Shown here one piece after another: positions 34,956 to 45,952 of a stretch of DNA of 64,000 bases. The notes beneath the pieces are model-generated. The model was not told where the DNA came from, ran no database searches, and was given only the letters and a program-made list of their open reading frames with translations. The DNA lies in assembly GCA_963082875.1 (NCBI GenBank), contig OY720099.1, forward strand, positions 5,022,001-5,086,000. Direction: 5' to 3'. A program made the translations under genes and the position numbers. The DNA comes from Corella eumyota. Its lineage: Eukaryota; Chordata; Ascidiacea; Phlebobranchia; Corellidae. Position 1 is the first letter of the stretch. Each line of letters opens with the position of its first letter.

Positions 34956-37653
34956 ATGGCAACCAACGGATTTAATGTACTTTTTGTTTTATGCACAACA
35001 GCGTTATTATTTACAGGTAAATTAATATCAAATACATATTTTTTTAAGGTTTAAATAATTTGTAAGGTTTAATAATTATTTTAAAGTATTTGTTTTTTAA
35101 TAACAAAATTAACTTTGTTTTTTTTATAAAGAAATTTTGTTGCATGTTGTAACGCACGTATACATTAATTAAAAAACAAACTTAGAGCGTAAATATTATT
35201 CAATATCTAATAAAACTCAATCAACAAAAAAATTAAAAAATAGTCTATAATTGTCAACAATTTGTGGTTATTACGTGATAATGAAAGTCGTCATTAAAAT
35301 TTCTATTCGCGGTTTCAACATTGGATTTGCCTAGGTATTTTGCGGGATTAATTTCGGTGGGTTTTCTTAAACTTTGTGTTTTAACAAAACTCTTTTGTCA
35401 AAATTCTTCGGAGTCTTAATATAACATTACGCTTTTTAAAGTATTACAGCTTGTAATATTTGGTAAATTTTGTAATTACCTGTTATAAAAAATATTTGAA
35501 TATACTTTATTAAATATCATATTTTTCTTAAAAATATTATTAACAACTGTTTTAAGAAACAAATAAGCTTATTTTAAGACCACAAACTAAAACAACCTAA
35601 ATATAAATATAAAGCGATAGTAGACTAAAAGCTATTTTTAATAATTTTACAGTCATGGCGAAGTTGCTACTTTTAAAATATTATAATCCGATTGTCCAGT
35701 GAGTAAAATGACTTTTTATTAAGCAGACAACACCCACTTTAAACTATTTAAAGATTGCAGACCACACATTACAATTAATATAAGAACCTGACTTTCCAGT
35801 AATTTAAGGCTAATGTGTTTTATGACTCATTTTCGATAAAACTTTAAAGTCAGCTTAAAGGAGTTAAACGGATTATACAATATACACATAAATATTTATT
35901 TGACCTATCCCCCGTTCTATTAGTTTAAAGCATATTTAGGATTCAAAATTGAAAGAATATTAGGTTGTTGTTTATTTATCTATTAAAATTATGTTTATTT
36001 GTACAATATTTTACAATACACAATTTTATTTATTTAGTTTGCGAAGGTACGCATGGTATTTACGACTTTGAGGATAAATTAGATTGCATGGTCAACCTTG
36101 AATGTCGTGAGCGCGGTAACTATGGTGATTATTGTTGCGGAAATTGCGAAGTTCGAGCTTGTTGCAACTCGTCGAGCCAACAAGTCAATTTTGTCGCCTG
36201 TCTAGACAAAAGAGAAGAAACGGAAAACTCAAACAATGCCGAGTAAGTAACTTGAACAAATTGTTTTTCCATTTCTCTCTAAGGGAATAAGTATTTTGAA
36301 AAAAGGTCAAACTACGTTGTTTTCTAAACAGATCTTCTAAAACTTTGCTGATTGTGGTCGGTAGTGTAGCAGCCTCTCTTATATTGGTTCTTGGCTTCCA
36401 GGGTCTATTTAAAAGATTTTGTTCGGAAAAGCGTACCCGGAGATCGAATACAGTTATCAATCCTGACGAAAATTCACATCGCCTTGAGAATGGTAAATAT
36501 ATTGAATAATAAAGAACAGGGGTATTTTTAGACAAATTTTCTTTGAATCCAATTTAAAATGCTTGTACTTGTTTTGTTTATATGAATTTATTCTATTTTT
36601 ATGATTCGGAAATTTGCGTTTGGTATAATGTGATTACAATAAACTTTTCTCATTATACGAGACGATTTTTTCAGGTACTAATCGAATTTCGACAAGCAAT
36701 ATAGATAGAGATCTTCCATCTTACAGGGATTTGCATTTGCTTAAGAATTCGAATCGCACTGTTAGTCCTCCAAACTATTACAGTTTACCTGGAGTTATGG
36801 TAAGCTTATACTTTAATTAATTGTTTTCTAATTTTTTTTGTTAAAGAAAAACATTAATAGAAACACTACGGAATTTCAATAATTTTGTTGTCTACTAAAG
36901 CACACATTTACTGTAGTTTTAGAGTCAGTTTTGTTTACTCAGCAGCATTAAGTCTGATGCTTATAAGGTCACATGCAAAATAGCAAAAAAATTAAAATGT
37001 TTTGTTTGTATCTGACAATATATATTTTACTAGCAACCGATTACTGATTTTTGTTGATACTATAAAGGCTTAAAACATTTCTGAAACACCTAGACTTAAC
37101 GCATCGAATGCCTTGTTAAAATACATCTTGGTACCACGTTAAACTAAATATGATTAAATCTAGTTTAATCCAGATAAAAATGTTGTTGATTATACAAGTT
37201 AACATATGGGTCAAAAGTTCTCTGAAATTGTTGAGCATGGCATAGTAGTTTTAAACATATCAATATATTTTATCGACTAAACAAACGCAAGTTGTGTTTT
37301 AAACGAGGTTGTAGTGCCCGTAAGGCTATTTAAATTGTGGTTTTTGAAGAATATTACCTTAAAATATTTTTGTCATTTTTAATAAAATTATCTTATTTTT
37401 TATTTTAGAATTCTGTTAAAGAAAGATCGAAACGAAATCACTTAAATATACCTGCAGACCCCCCTTCCTACTCTACCGTCGTATCTACCAAGTAAATATT
37501 AAAATGATAAAAAAAAAAATAATTTTTGAGTTGTAAATTTTGTGATTTTTATTTTTAACCTAGCAAATTTATCGCGTAATTATATTTTTTGTAAAATTTT
37601 TATTTTTTACTTTCAGTTTAAATGTACCAACTGTCTCAGAACATGTCGTCTGA
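34956..37653 (+). CDS. Shisa-type Cys-rich membrane protein with PPxY motifs
   Basis: Six exons (34956-35016, 36038-36242, 36332-36492, 36675-36799, 37409-37491, 37617-37653) give 223 residues. Exon 1 is a signal peptide (MATNGFNVLFVLCTTALLF). Exon 2 holds a compact Cys-rich ectodomain with CEGTHG, LDCMVNLEC, YCCGNCEVRACC and a late Cys, the spacing of the Shisa N-terminal domain. Exon 3 encodes a membrane helix (LLIVVGSVAASLILVLGF) and a basic stop-transfer segment. The tail has two PPxY motifs, PPNY (36767-36778) and PPSY (37460-37471), which commonly bind WW domains of NEDD4-type ligases. Vertebrate Shisa proteins retain receptors in the ER or modulate glutamate receptors. Which, if any, applies here is unknown. 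WBP1-like proteins share the CC-plus-PPxY layout and are an alternative. AATAAA is at 37780-37785. Confidence 0.75.
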
Positions 37654-38552
37654 AATTAAATCCGAAGTTCCACTGCTTTAATTTTTAATATCACAGTTAC
37701 TGCGTTTTAGACCACTTTTAAAATATTTTATTTTCTTTTTTTTGTATAGATGTTCTTTTTGTTTCTTTACTGTTTTTAAAATAAAAATTTTCGAAAATAT
37801 CTGTTTTCAATTATTTGTAAGGATCAGTATTTAACAAAACAAAGGTTTAACTTTTAATATTCTCAAACAAAGTTTACGCAAGAAAAATAAGATTAAAAAA
37901 CGAAGTAAAAACACTGTTGTCAGATACTTTTTTAGTATACTGTGTTTTTTGTTATTGTCACATGACTAACCAATTACAACACGTTCTCGCTTTGTAAAGT
38001 TCGTTGTTGACAGATTTTTTATTGCATCAAGTTTATTGTCAAAAGAATTTGTAAATGAAACAATTTTTTTAAATTCTTGTAAAAATATAAAAGTATTGTT
38101 TTCTATAATTAGCTCGAGGTAGAACAAGGATGTCTAAGTTGTCAGACAGTGACAGTCTTTGTTGCGAAATTTTTTTAAAGTTTTTACGTTTAGACGTTAG
38201 CTACTAAAACTTCGCAATTCATACTTAAAAGTTTTTGTGCTTTCATTAAAATAACAATTATAAAATGTATTAAAAAAGTATTCATACATTTTAATGCAGC
38301 TGCAAAAAAGACATGAGAATTTTCAATATTTGAAACATTTTATATTACACGTTAGGAAATGTTACTCTATGTTTAGGTCGCACATTAGACCTTTCCATAT
38401 TGATGATAAAGATATTCAAAAAAAAAATTATTTAAGGTTTTGGAACTACCTACATGGTTAACTACTTAATATTTTAATTTTGTATAATATTTAACTTGAT
38501 CAACTAATTTTTTTAAAAAGGTTTTGGTAATAAAAAAAAAGCACACAAGTAA
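37654..38552. other. Spacer between the Shisa-type and DDHD1-type genes
   Basis: It holds the Shisa 3' UTR and the DDHD1-type promoter region. A family A SINE tail remnant (GTTACTCTATGTTTAGGTCG) lies at about 38353-38415. No exon was seen. Confidence 0.55.
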
Positions 38553-41500
38553 ATGGAAGTGAAAAATGTAGACATACCTAAAACTAAAAAAAATTTAAAC
38601 AAAACTGAAAATGACGAAGACTTTTACGACATTAGTCCGGATGAAGTTGTGAAAACAAAATCTTTATCGGAAAGTATTGGGGAAAGTTCGTTTGGGTCAG
38701 ATCAAGATTTTCAACAGGTAAATATTTTTAATTTTTACAATAATGTATATTAAACAGTTTTTGTCATATTTATTTATCTTAAATGTAGCTGACTTCACAA
38801 CCCTAAAGTATCACTTTTTATTCTTACTCTGTTCCTATGCCTTGTGTAGTTTTGGATATAATTATATTGTGTTATAATTAACCTGCTTGTAGGTTTTTGG
38901 TCTAGTACGAGATAAAACATCTTGTTTATTGGTATTATATACAGCATGGAAGCAGCATTAAATCAAACCCAGGACCTTGTGTACAGATACTGAGTATTCT
39001 AACCAATCTAACCCTTACATTACAGCATTGGTTAATGATAGTTAATTAGCCAGACAATAAGATAATCCCTATATGATTATTCTGTTAATTCTATGCTACA
39101 TGCTGGAACAGAACATTTACACTAATCAAGTATCTTCTAATATTACTATAGATTAAAAATAATCAATAAACACATAATAATATTAAAAGATAAATACTAA
39201 CACATGTCTCTTGTATTGATTTTTTATTATAAATCTATAACATCTAAATCAATTACTAAAACAACAATGTCTCTAGCATAATTACAAATTGCAAAATGTT
39301 ATCTGCAATTTTGTATTGTTTATGTTTGTTTATAAATGTAAACACGACAGATTTACCGTTTCTAATATTTCCTGTTACATATTTTATTACTTTGAGTAAC
39401 AAATTTATGTTATGTGTTATTGTTCATGTTAACATTTTTATTAACTACATATATTGTTTAATTTACTGTAGTCTAGGCCAGGTCTAGCATTTAATAATTG
39501 ACTTAGTCTGAAATTGCTAAAAAAGCGAAGAAGAAAAACATCGCAATGCATTATTAATGAAAAGTTTCATTTAATTTAGTGCTTTTTTACAAGTAAAGTT
39601 AGGCTTTAAAGATTTAGGTGCTTTATTTAATACTGCGATTAGTTTTATCTGCAAAAATGCGTTTTAAAGAAAAGGTAAAACAATTTTGTTTAATTTAATG
39701 CACAGTCTGTAAATAATGGTTCTTAGTGGACATTATAGGTATATACCCTACAAAAACAAAACTGCAATTTGTGTGATGCGAGTATATTATTGCAGGCAAA
39801 TATTTGTTTAATATTGTAGCCATATTATGACAAATAAAATCTTGACCATATGGCGGGCTATTAATTGGTTTGCAAAATAGTCTTTTTAAGCTAAAAATTC
39901 TTGCAAGAATACTTTTTTAATAAACTAACAGTTGCCTGTCACTAGAGGGTTAATATAGTTTAACTAGCTAAAATAAAATTAGTACTAATAACTAGAAAAA
40001 AATTCAACTTTAATTTAATTTTAGGTTGATGTGTTAAGACCGGATGAAGTTCGTTGGTTTTACTTCAGTAAAAAAAAAAACAAGTGGCGTCCTTTCGTTG
40101 GTTATGACTCAATAAGATTGGAAAAAGCTTGGAGACAACAACATTTAAAAAATGAGGAAAATATCAAAAAAGTTTGTGTCAGAGGTGGCATGTTTGAGGT
40201 AAAATTTTTAATTTTTGTAAATTAAATATTGCCGATTTATAAAAATAAAATAGTTTATTGATGGAATTGACTTATTTTACAAGTCTATTTTTGCTAATAA
40301 AATTACATTATCTATAAATAATAAAGCTTAGGTTATTTTGTATGAATACAAAAAATATATACTGTCATTTGAGATGTATGAGTAAATTATTGCTGGCAAA
40401 TAATTTTGAGAATTGCCACCATATCACAACAATTTAAATCCAGAAGACTGTATGGCGGACTATCTAGTATATGCCATTGTGTAAATAATCTCGTTATGTT
40501 TAAAATCATGATAAAAATAAATTCAAATTTAAACTGTTACCTTAATTTTTTCTAAAACACGAAAATGTTAAAATGTTCTAATTTTTTTAAAGGTTGATGT
40601 GAAAAAGAAACTTTGTAATTCCATTTATTGGATCTCGGATGATGATCCGGTGATGCGGGGATCTTGGTTTTTCAAGGGAAACTGGCAACCACTGGATGAA
40701 GATCTTGCAGAGAGAATTGAGGAAGAGCATTTTGAGAGGTGGAAGGGGTGCAACCTGGAGCAAATTAAGGTGGTTTGCTGTGTATTCTTTAGTTTCTAAA
40801 ATAATTAATTTTTATGTTTAACCCTTAAACAGTCAGTTATACTTTATTAAACTCAGTTTTTTGGTATTTGTTTTATGTTATAATACATATACGTCTTATA
40901 TTCACATTCTTTGATTAAATTGTGATGTCATGTTATACCCTTATCCAGTAGGATGCTTATAGTACCTATACTTGCCTTTATTAAAATTAGCTAAACTGGC
41001 AATGTCTGCTCAAGTTTAAATTGGGGTTATATAAGGTTTACTATGATAAATACCGTTACACATAGGAAATCAATACAAATCATAGGAATTCAATTAAATA
41101 GAGAAATAAAAAAAAAACTTTTTTTAGGAGTTGCAAGGCGGTACAGTTATGCACACAGTCCAGTTAGAAGGATGCCATGTGGAATGGAGTAGCGTGACAC
41201 ATGTCTTGTTCTACAAAGATGCCACGGCACATCGTGCCATGCGAAGTTTCGCTCAAACCTTTTTAAGAGTTTCAAAAGTAGGTTTTTTCTTTTTTTTTTG
41301 AAATTTTTATTGCTATTTTATCATGTCATGATTTCTTAATCATTTTTTTGTATAATTAGGAAACAACAAGTGGACATTATCTCCACAGAGGATACAAGGA
41401 AGATGCCCTGGAAGAGGATGTCCATCTTCCGGTCAAAAACCTTGTGTTTGTAATTCATGGAATCGGATCAAAAAATGACAGGTAAATTTTTTTAAATTTT

Positions 41501-44500
41501 TTAAAAATTTTTAAAATATTAAAAGCCACTTTTTAGGTTTAATTAAATTTTTAAGGGTAGTTATGTTCCATTATATATAGATGTTAGCCATGTTAGAATA
41601 CCCTTTCTACAATCCCATATTAAATTTAAATTTCTATTTTGATTATTTTAAAAGCAATTTGTTTTTATTTTTTACAAGGAGAAAGATAGTTCGAAATACG
41701 AGAGACTTTCGTGCACTTTGTAAAAACATGGAGAAAAAATATTTTGAGAACGATCGCTCAGAATTTATTGCAATTGAGTGGAGATCAAAGCTAACATTAG
41801 ATGGAGAATTAGTGGATCTTATCACACCTAATAAGGTAAAATTATTGTCCAATCTTTTTTTTTTTTTTTTATGTTATATTTTTATGTTTAATTTTTTTAA
41901 TGGAAAAAAAGATACAATTACCAACATGATGCAGTAAAAATAATGACGAAATTAAATTCATGGTTTAAAACCTGTTAAAATTTTAAAATATATTACATAA
42001 TTTAACATTATAACATAACATGGTTGCTTAACCTTATAGTACCATTTTAATTTTTGGAGTTCGGAGTTTACAGCTTAAATTTGTAGAAATTTAACCGGCA
42101 TGGTGTAGTAACCAGCAGCGTGGTGTAGTAACCGGCAGTGTGGTGTATGGGTAAAAACACTGGTTACACAACCATGAGGTAGTGGGTTCAATCCCCACTG
42201 TTCTCATGCTGTAGCGCCCTCGAGTAAGCCGCTATAAATGGTATAAACTCCTGCTGAGCCAGCACTTAATCAGCAGCATAATTACTCGGGCAATTAAAGG
42301 TCGGAGTAACTGATGTTACTCTATGTTTAGGACGCGAATTCAATCTTTCCACAAAGACATAACGATTTATACAAAATAAAAATTATTTACAATTTTTTTA
42401 ATTTTTCTAGGCTCAGGGTGTTAGGAAATTTCTCAACAATACAGCAATGGATATTTTATATTATACAAGCCAGAAATACAGAGCAGAGATTGTTAATAGT
42501 TTGTGTTCTGAGCTTAACAGAATACATGACATGTACATGAAAAGAAATCCTCATTTTAATGGAAAGGTAAACAATTTTTAACATTATAAATTTTGTATTT
42601 TTTATTTCGGTAATCTTTGGTAATAATTTTTTTAAAAATGTCATAAATTTTATAGTTTATTAATTAATTAAATATTTATGTTATTCAGTATATGTGTCAA
42701 AATAAATAGTATTTTCTTACAATTTTTTTTAAGATTTGTGTTTTTGCTCATTCGCTTGGCAATGTCATTTTCCATGATATTTTAACCAAAACAAATGAAA
42801 ATTTGCACAACAAAAAACATCAACGACATGTAAGTATTTTCTAATCCAACTTAAAAAATAATATATATAGATAAATTATTTTTAGACAAAATTTTGAAGT
42901 TTAGGATTTAGATGATTAACAGAAATTTTTTAATTTTCAACTTTTTTTTATTTTTAGAAATCTTCAGAATTTTTAAATTTCAAAACTGACATTTTTATTT
43001 CTGTTGGATCTCCACTTGGTGTATTTTTGTGTTTAAGAGGAATAAGTGGAAATAACGGGAACCTTGATGATGTCATTCCTACTTCACTGTGCAGGTAAAA
43101 GTTTTTCTAACTTAAAATATTGGTTTCCATTTTTTAACTATTGTAAATTTTACTTATTTTTAAACAATATTTTATTCAAGACTTGTTAAGTTTTAATTTA
43201 CCTGCACACCACAAACTGCATTTTTTGAAGCCTTTTAAATAAAAACCTATTGGCTTATATAGTTTTATACCTGGGCTTTCATATAATTAGATAAATTACC
43301 TTTTACTTTTTGTAAAAATTAAACAATTTGATTTTAATGTTAAAAAATCAATAGGATTGTTTGTTTATTTTGGATATCAGATTTTTTAAATAGTTTTTTA
43401 AAGATAAAGGTTTTGTTCTCCAGGGTACACAAAACTGTACTAATCTATTATTTATTACACTTTCTAATGATACCTTATGTGTTTTTTTGTGATTAATATA
43501 CTTGGCATGAACAAATTTAAGTGCTTAGTAAACAATACCTAAGTAGTTACTACTGGTATTGTTTAATTAGTAATAAATACTTTTACTCAATAATAAATTT
43601 TGAAAAAGTTTTGTCAAATTAAATTTCATTTAATAAAATTATTTAAAAACAATATATCTTTTGTTGCAGTCGAGTAATTAATATTTTCCACCCATGTGAT
43701 CCTGTGGCTTATAGGTTAGAACCATTAATTGATAAACTCTATGCAGAAACACCTCCAGTACAAGTAAGTTATTAATACATGTTAATAGCCTGCACTACAG
43801 TCGATGTTTAAATTGTCATAATATGGTTGCAAGTCACAACTAATATGTGCATAAGTTACCCATGCACCACAAAGGGCAGTTTATTTATTTTGTAAGCCCA
43901 TAAATTGAACATACACATATGTATTATCCACTAACCTCCATCATGTGTAGTTTTTAATAAGTTATTACGAACAGTCTGGTAGTGTGGCGAGCCGGTCATG
44001 GCGTCGGACTACGAGCTGAAAGGTTTCGGGTTCGAGCCACATCAATGACACACTATCCACTATTTAGCCCGGCATTTACGGATAGCTCAAACATGTCCTA
44101 ATTGCACACCCCTACCCGATAAAAATGTCAAAAAATTTCTATACCCTTAACCCCCTAAAGGGGATATGAAAAGTTATTACAAACAACCTTAAATGTAAAA
44201 CTATTTTGTTTTTTTTCTTGTTTTTAATTCGATTTGTGATAAGTTTGTTGCAATTTTTTGGTTTTAATTTTTAGATAAAAACATTTCAATCCAAAGAGGA
44301 CGTGAATGACAACAAGGTCCTCCGACTTTCATCCTCCCAGGATCAGGATGAAGCAGAGGAAGAAAGTGAAAGAGCTGAGGATGAAGAAGAGAGTGAAAAT
44401 GTGGAGGAGAAAAAAGAAGATGCAGGCTACATCAGGTGAAGATTTTAAGATTTTTCAATAAAAAATTTTTTATTTATTTATTTTTTTTTATTTTTATTAC

Positions 44501-44779
44501 AATTTTTTTAAAAGATCTGTAGCGGGAGGTGCAGTTCGCATCGGAAGAGGTCTCTGGAGTAGAGCAAGAGGCACATCACCGCCATCCGTCGAATCATCTT
44601 CTTCCAATGACATTCCCCTGCCTTCTATTCTTCCCGATTCTTTGGAGGAACGAATCGATTTCGAACTCCAGGAGGGATTTACAGAAAGCAAGTTGGGTTA
44701 TGGCCCCTTAACTTCACATACCTCATACTGGCAGAATCAAGATTTAGGGAAGTTTGTAATTTCTCAACTTAATCGATAA
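38553..44779 (+). CDS. DDHD1: DDHD1-type intracellular phospholipase A1
   Basis: Twelve exons (38553-38717, 40025-40198, 40593-40769, 41128-41277, 41360-41481, 41679-41835, 42411-42566, 42734-42829, 42958-43094, 43670-43763, 44275-44435, 44515-44779) give 617 residues. A WWE-like segment starts LRPDEVRWFYFSKKKNKWRP. VCVRGGMFEVDV and GSWFFKGNWQPLDED follow, matching DDHD1. VFVIHGIGSKND opens the hydrolase part, and EWRSKLTLDGELVDLITPNK is nearly identical to vertebrate DDHD1. The nucleophile motif is AHSLGN (Ser 42752-42754). DDHD-domain landmarks are HPCDPVAYRLEPL (Asp 43698-43700) and TSHTSYW (His 44717-44719). There is no SAM domain, which favours DDHD1 over DDHD2. The enzyme cleaves phosphatidic acid and other phospholipids at sn-1 and acts at ER and mitochondrial membranes. 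An in-frame TAA directly precedes the ATG. It is shorter than the human protein, mainly in the loops. Confidence 0.95.
38938..39030 (-). mobile_element. Degraded family A SINE head
   Basis: AGCATGGAAGCAGCATTAAA, then CAAACCCAGGACCTTGTGT, resembles the reverse of the family A head. It lies in intron 1 of the DDHD1-type gene. Confidence 0.4.
42093..42355 (+). mobile_element. tRNA-headed SINE, family A, with triplicated 5' end
   Basis: The first 17-20 bases of the head occur three times in a row (ACCGGCATGGTGTAGTAA, CCAGCAGCGTGGTGTAGTAA, CCGGCAGTGTGGTGTATGGG). A normal head and body follow: GTGGGTTCAATCCCCACTG, the GCGCCCTCGAGTAAGCCGCT hairpin, ATCAGCAGCATAATTACTCG and GTTACTCTATGTTTAGGACG. It lies in intron 6 of the DDHD1-type gene. 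Confidence 0.85.
43796..43926 (+). repeat. Interspersed repeat C
   Basis: GTCATAATATGGTTGCAAGT, CACAAC, TTACCCATGCACCACAAAGG, GCAGTTTATTTATTTTGTAA and AAATTGAACATACACA align closely with the copy at 46857. It has no coding capacity. It lies in intron 10 of the DDHD1-type gene, just before a family B SINE. Confidence 0.6.
43982..44177 (+). mobile_element. tRNA-like SINE, family B, best copy
   Basis: The head starts GTGTGGCGAGCCGGTCATGG and reaches GGTTTCGGGTTCGAGCCAC (B box). A GACACAC at 44047-44053 can pair with the first seven bases at six positions, mimicking an acceptor stem, but the T stem is poor. The body contains CCCGGCATTTACGGATAGCT and ends with the C-rich/G-rich hairpin around TTAACCCCCTAAAGGGGAT. 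Diverged relatives lie at 29125, 48255 (minus) and 49725 (minus). Confidence 0.6.
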
Positions 44780-45952
44780 ATTAATTCTTAATTTAAAGTC
44801 TTAAAGTTGTTGATTTAAATGGTGGTAAACTAGCAATTTAAAGGTTTTTAAAAGACTTTTGGTTTATTTTTTTTTAATAATATATATTAATCTAAAGTTA
44901 AAATCCCAATTAATATACTTAGAAAAAAAAAATTTTTAACTCTTTTTTTCTGTATTTATAAACTTTATATTTTGTAAGGGGACACTGAAATATTAAATTT
45001 AGACAAAATATTAGCAAATAAGTTGGTTTACTGAAAAATATTTTAAATTATTGTGTAACACAAGTAATTCTACATGTAGTTAAATTTTTTACTTACTTTT
45101 GTTTTTTTATGTTCTTCAGCAAAAAAAGCAATATAAAACCAAATATTGTATCGACTATATCTTTTTTGTGTAACAAAATTTGTAGATTGTTGTGTGTTTA
45201 CAAATAATACCAAAGCCACTTTGTTGCTCTTACATTACCTTGTATTTTATCTTTTTTTTTTAAATGTTGGAGTCGACTTGTATCAATTTTTACTACCAAA
45301 AGTTTTCTACCAATTTTTTTTATCTGGTAAACCCAAATTGTATTTATTTTTATTCTGTATTGACAAGTTTAATTTTTGTTATGGTATTTCTTAGATTACT
45401 GTGATATTCTGTTCTTGCTTTATTTTAGAAAAACTTTTAAATATTTTAATTTATTTATGTAGATTTTCTGGTATTTATTTTTTTCACTTAAATAAAAGAG
45501 TTTCTTTTTCTTGGACTTTTACACTTTTTAAAACAAATTTTAGATAAATTCTGTTAATTTTAATAACGACACTTATTTATAGTTTTAAAGTTAGGTTTTT
45601 AAAATGGACAAAGTTTAAAAAAAATTAATAGGAACTACTTAGGGATTTTTTTTGCATATCTGTATTTGCTATAGCGATTTCACAGTTTTCCGGTAAAGTT
45701 AAAATAACAAAGTTAACAAGTTTTACAATTTTGTTATTGTTTAGTCAAACAAGTTAGTTTTGTAGGTCTTATTAGTAAATTAAAAGCAATAAAAGAATTA
45801 TAAAGTAACAAAGTATGTGTAGATTATATTCGTAACGACAAGGCTTTAAAATTTTCAAATATTTTGTAACTTAGTTTTTTTTTTCGATATTTAGAAATTA
45901 ATTTAAATTTTTGTTTTTTAGATTTTACCAGTGTTAAGACAAAAATCTGAAA
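44780..45952. other. Spacer between the DDHD1-type gene and LRRC45
   Basis: AT-rich, with no exon recognised. A possible poly(A) signal (AATAAA) lies at 45491-45496. A T-tract plus TAG ending at 45921 lies 31 bases before the LRRC45 ATG and looks like a 3' splice site. Confidence 0.5.
45922..45952 (+). promoter_or_regulatory. Candidate spliced-leader (or 5' UTR) acceptor before LRRC45
   Basis: TTTTTGTTTTTTAG ends at 45921, followed by a 31-base leader before the ATG. Trans-splicing of a short leader to such sites is established in tunicates. Which type of splicing occurs here cannot be told from the sequence. Confidence 0.4.

Noticed and set aside
43982-44053. Possible tRNA gene
   Set aside because: It has tRNA length and a near-complete acceptor pairing, but the T stem does not pair and relatives are dispersed with a common body. 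A SINE head fits better.
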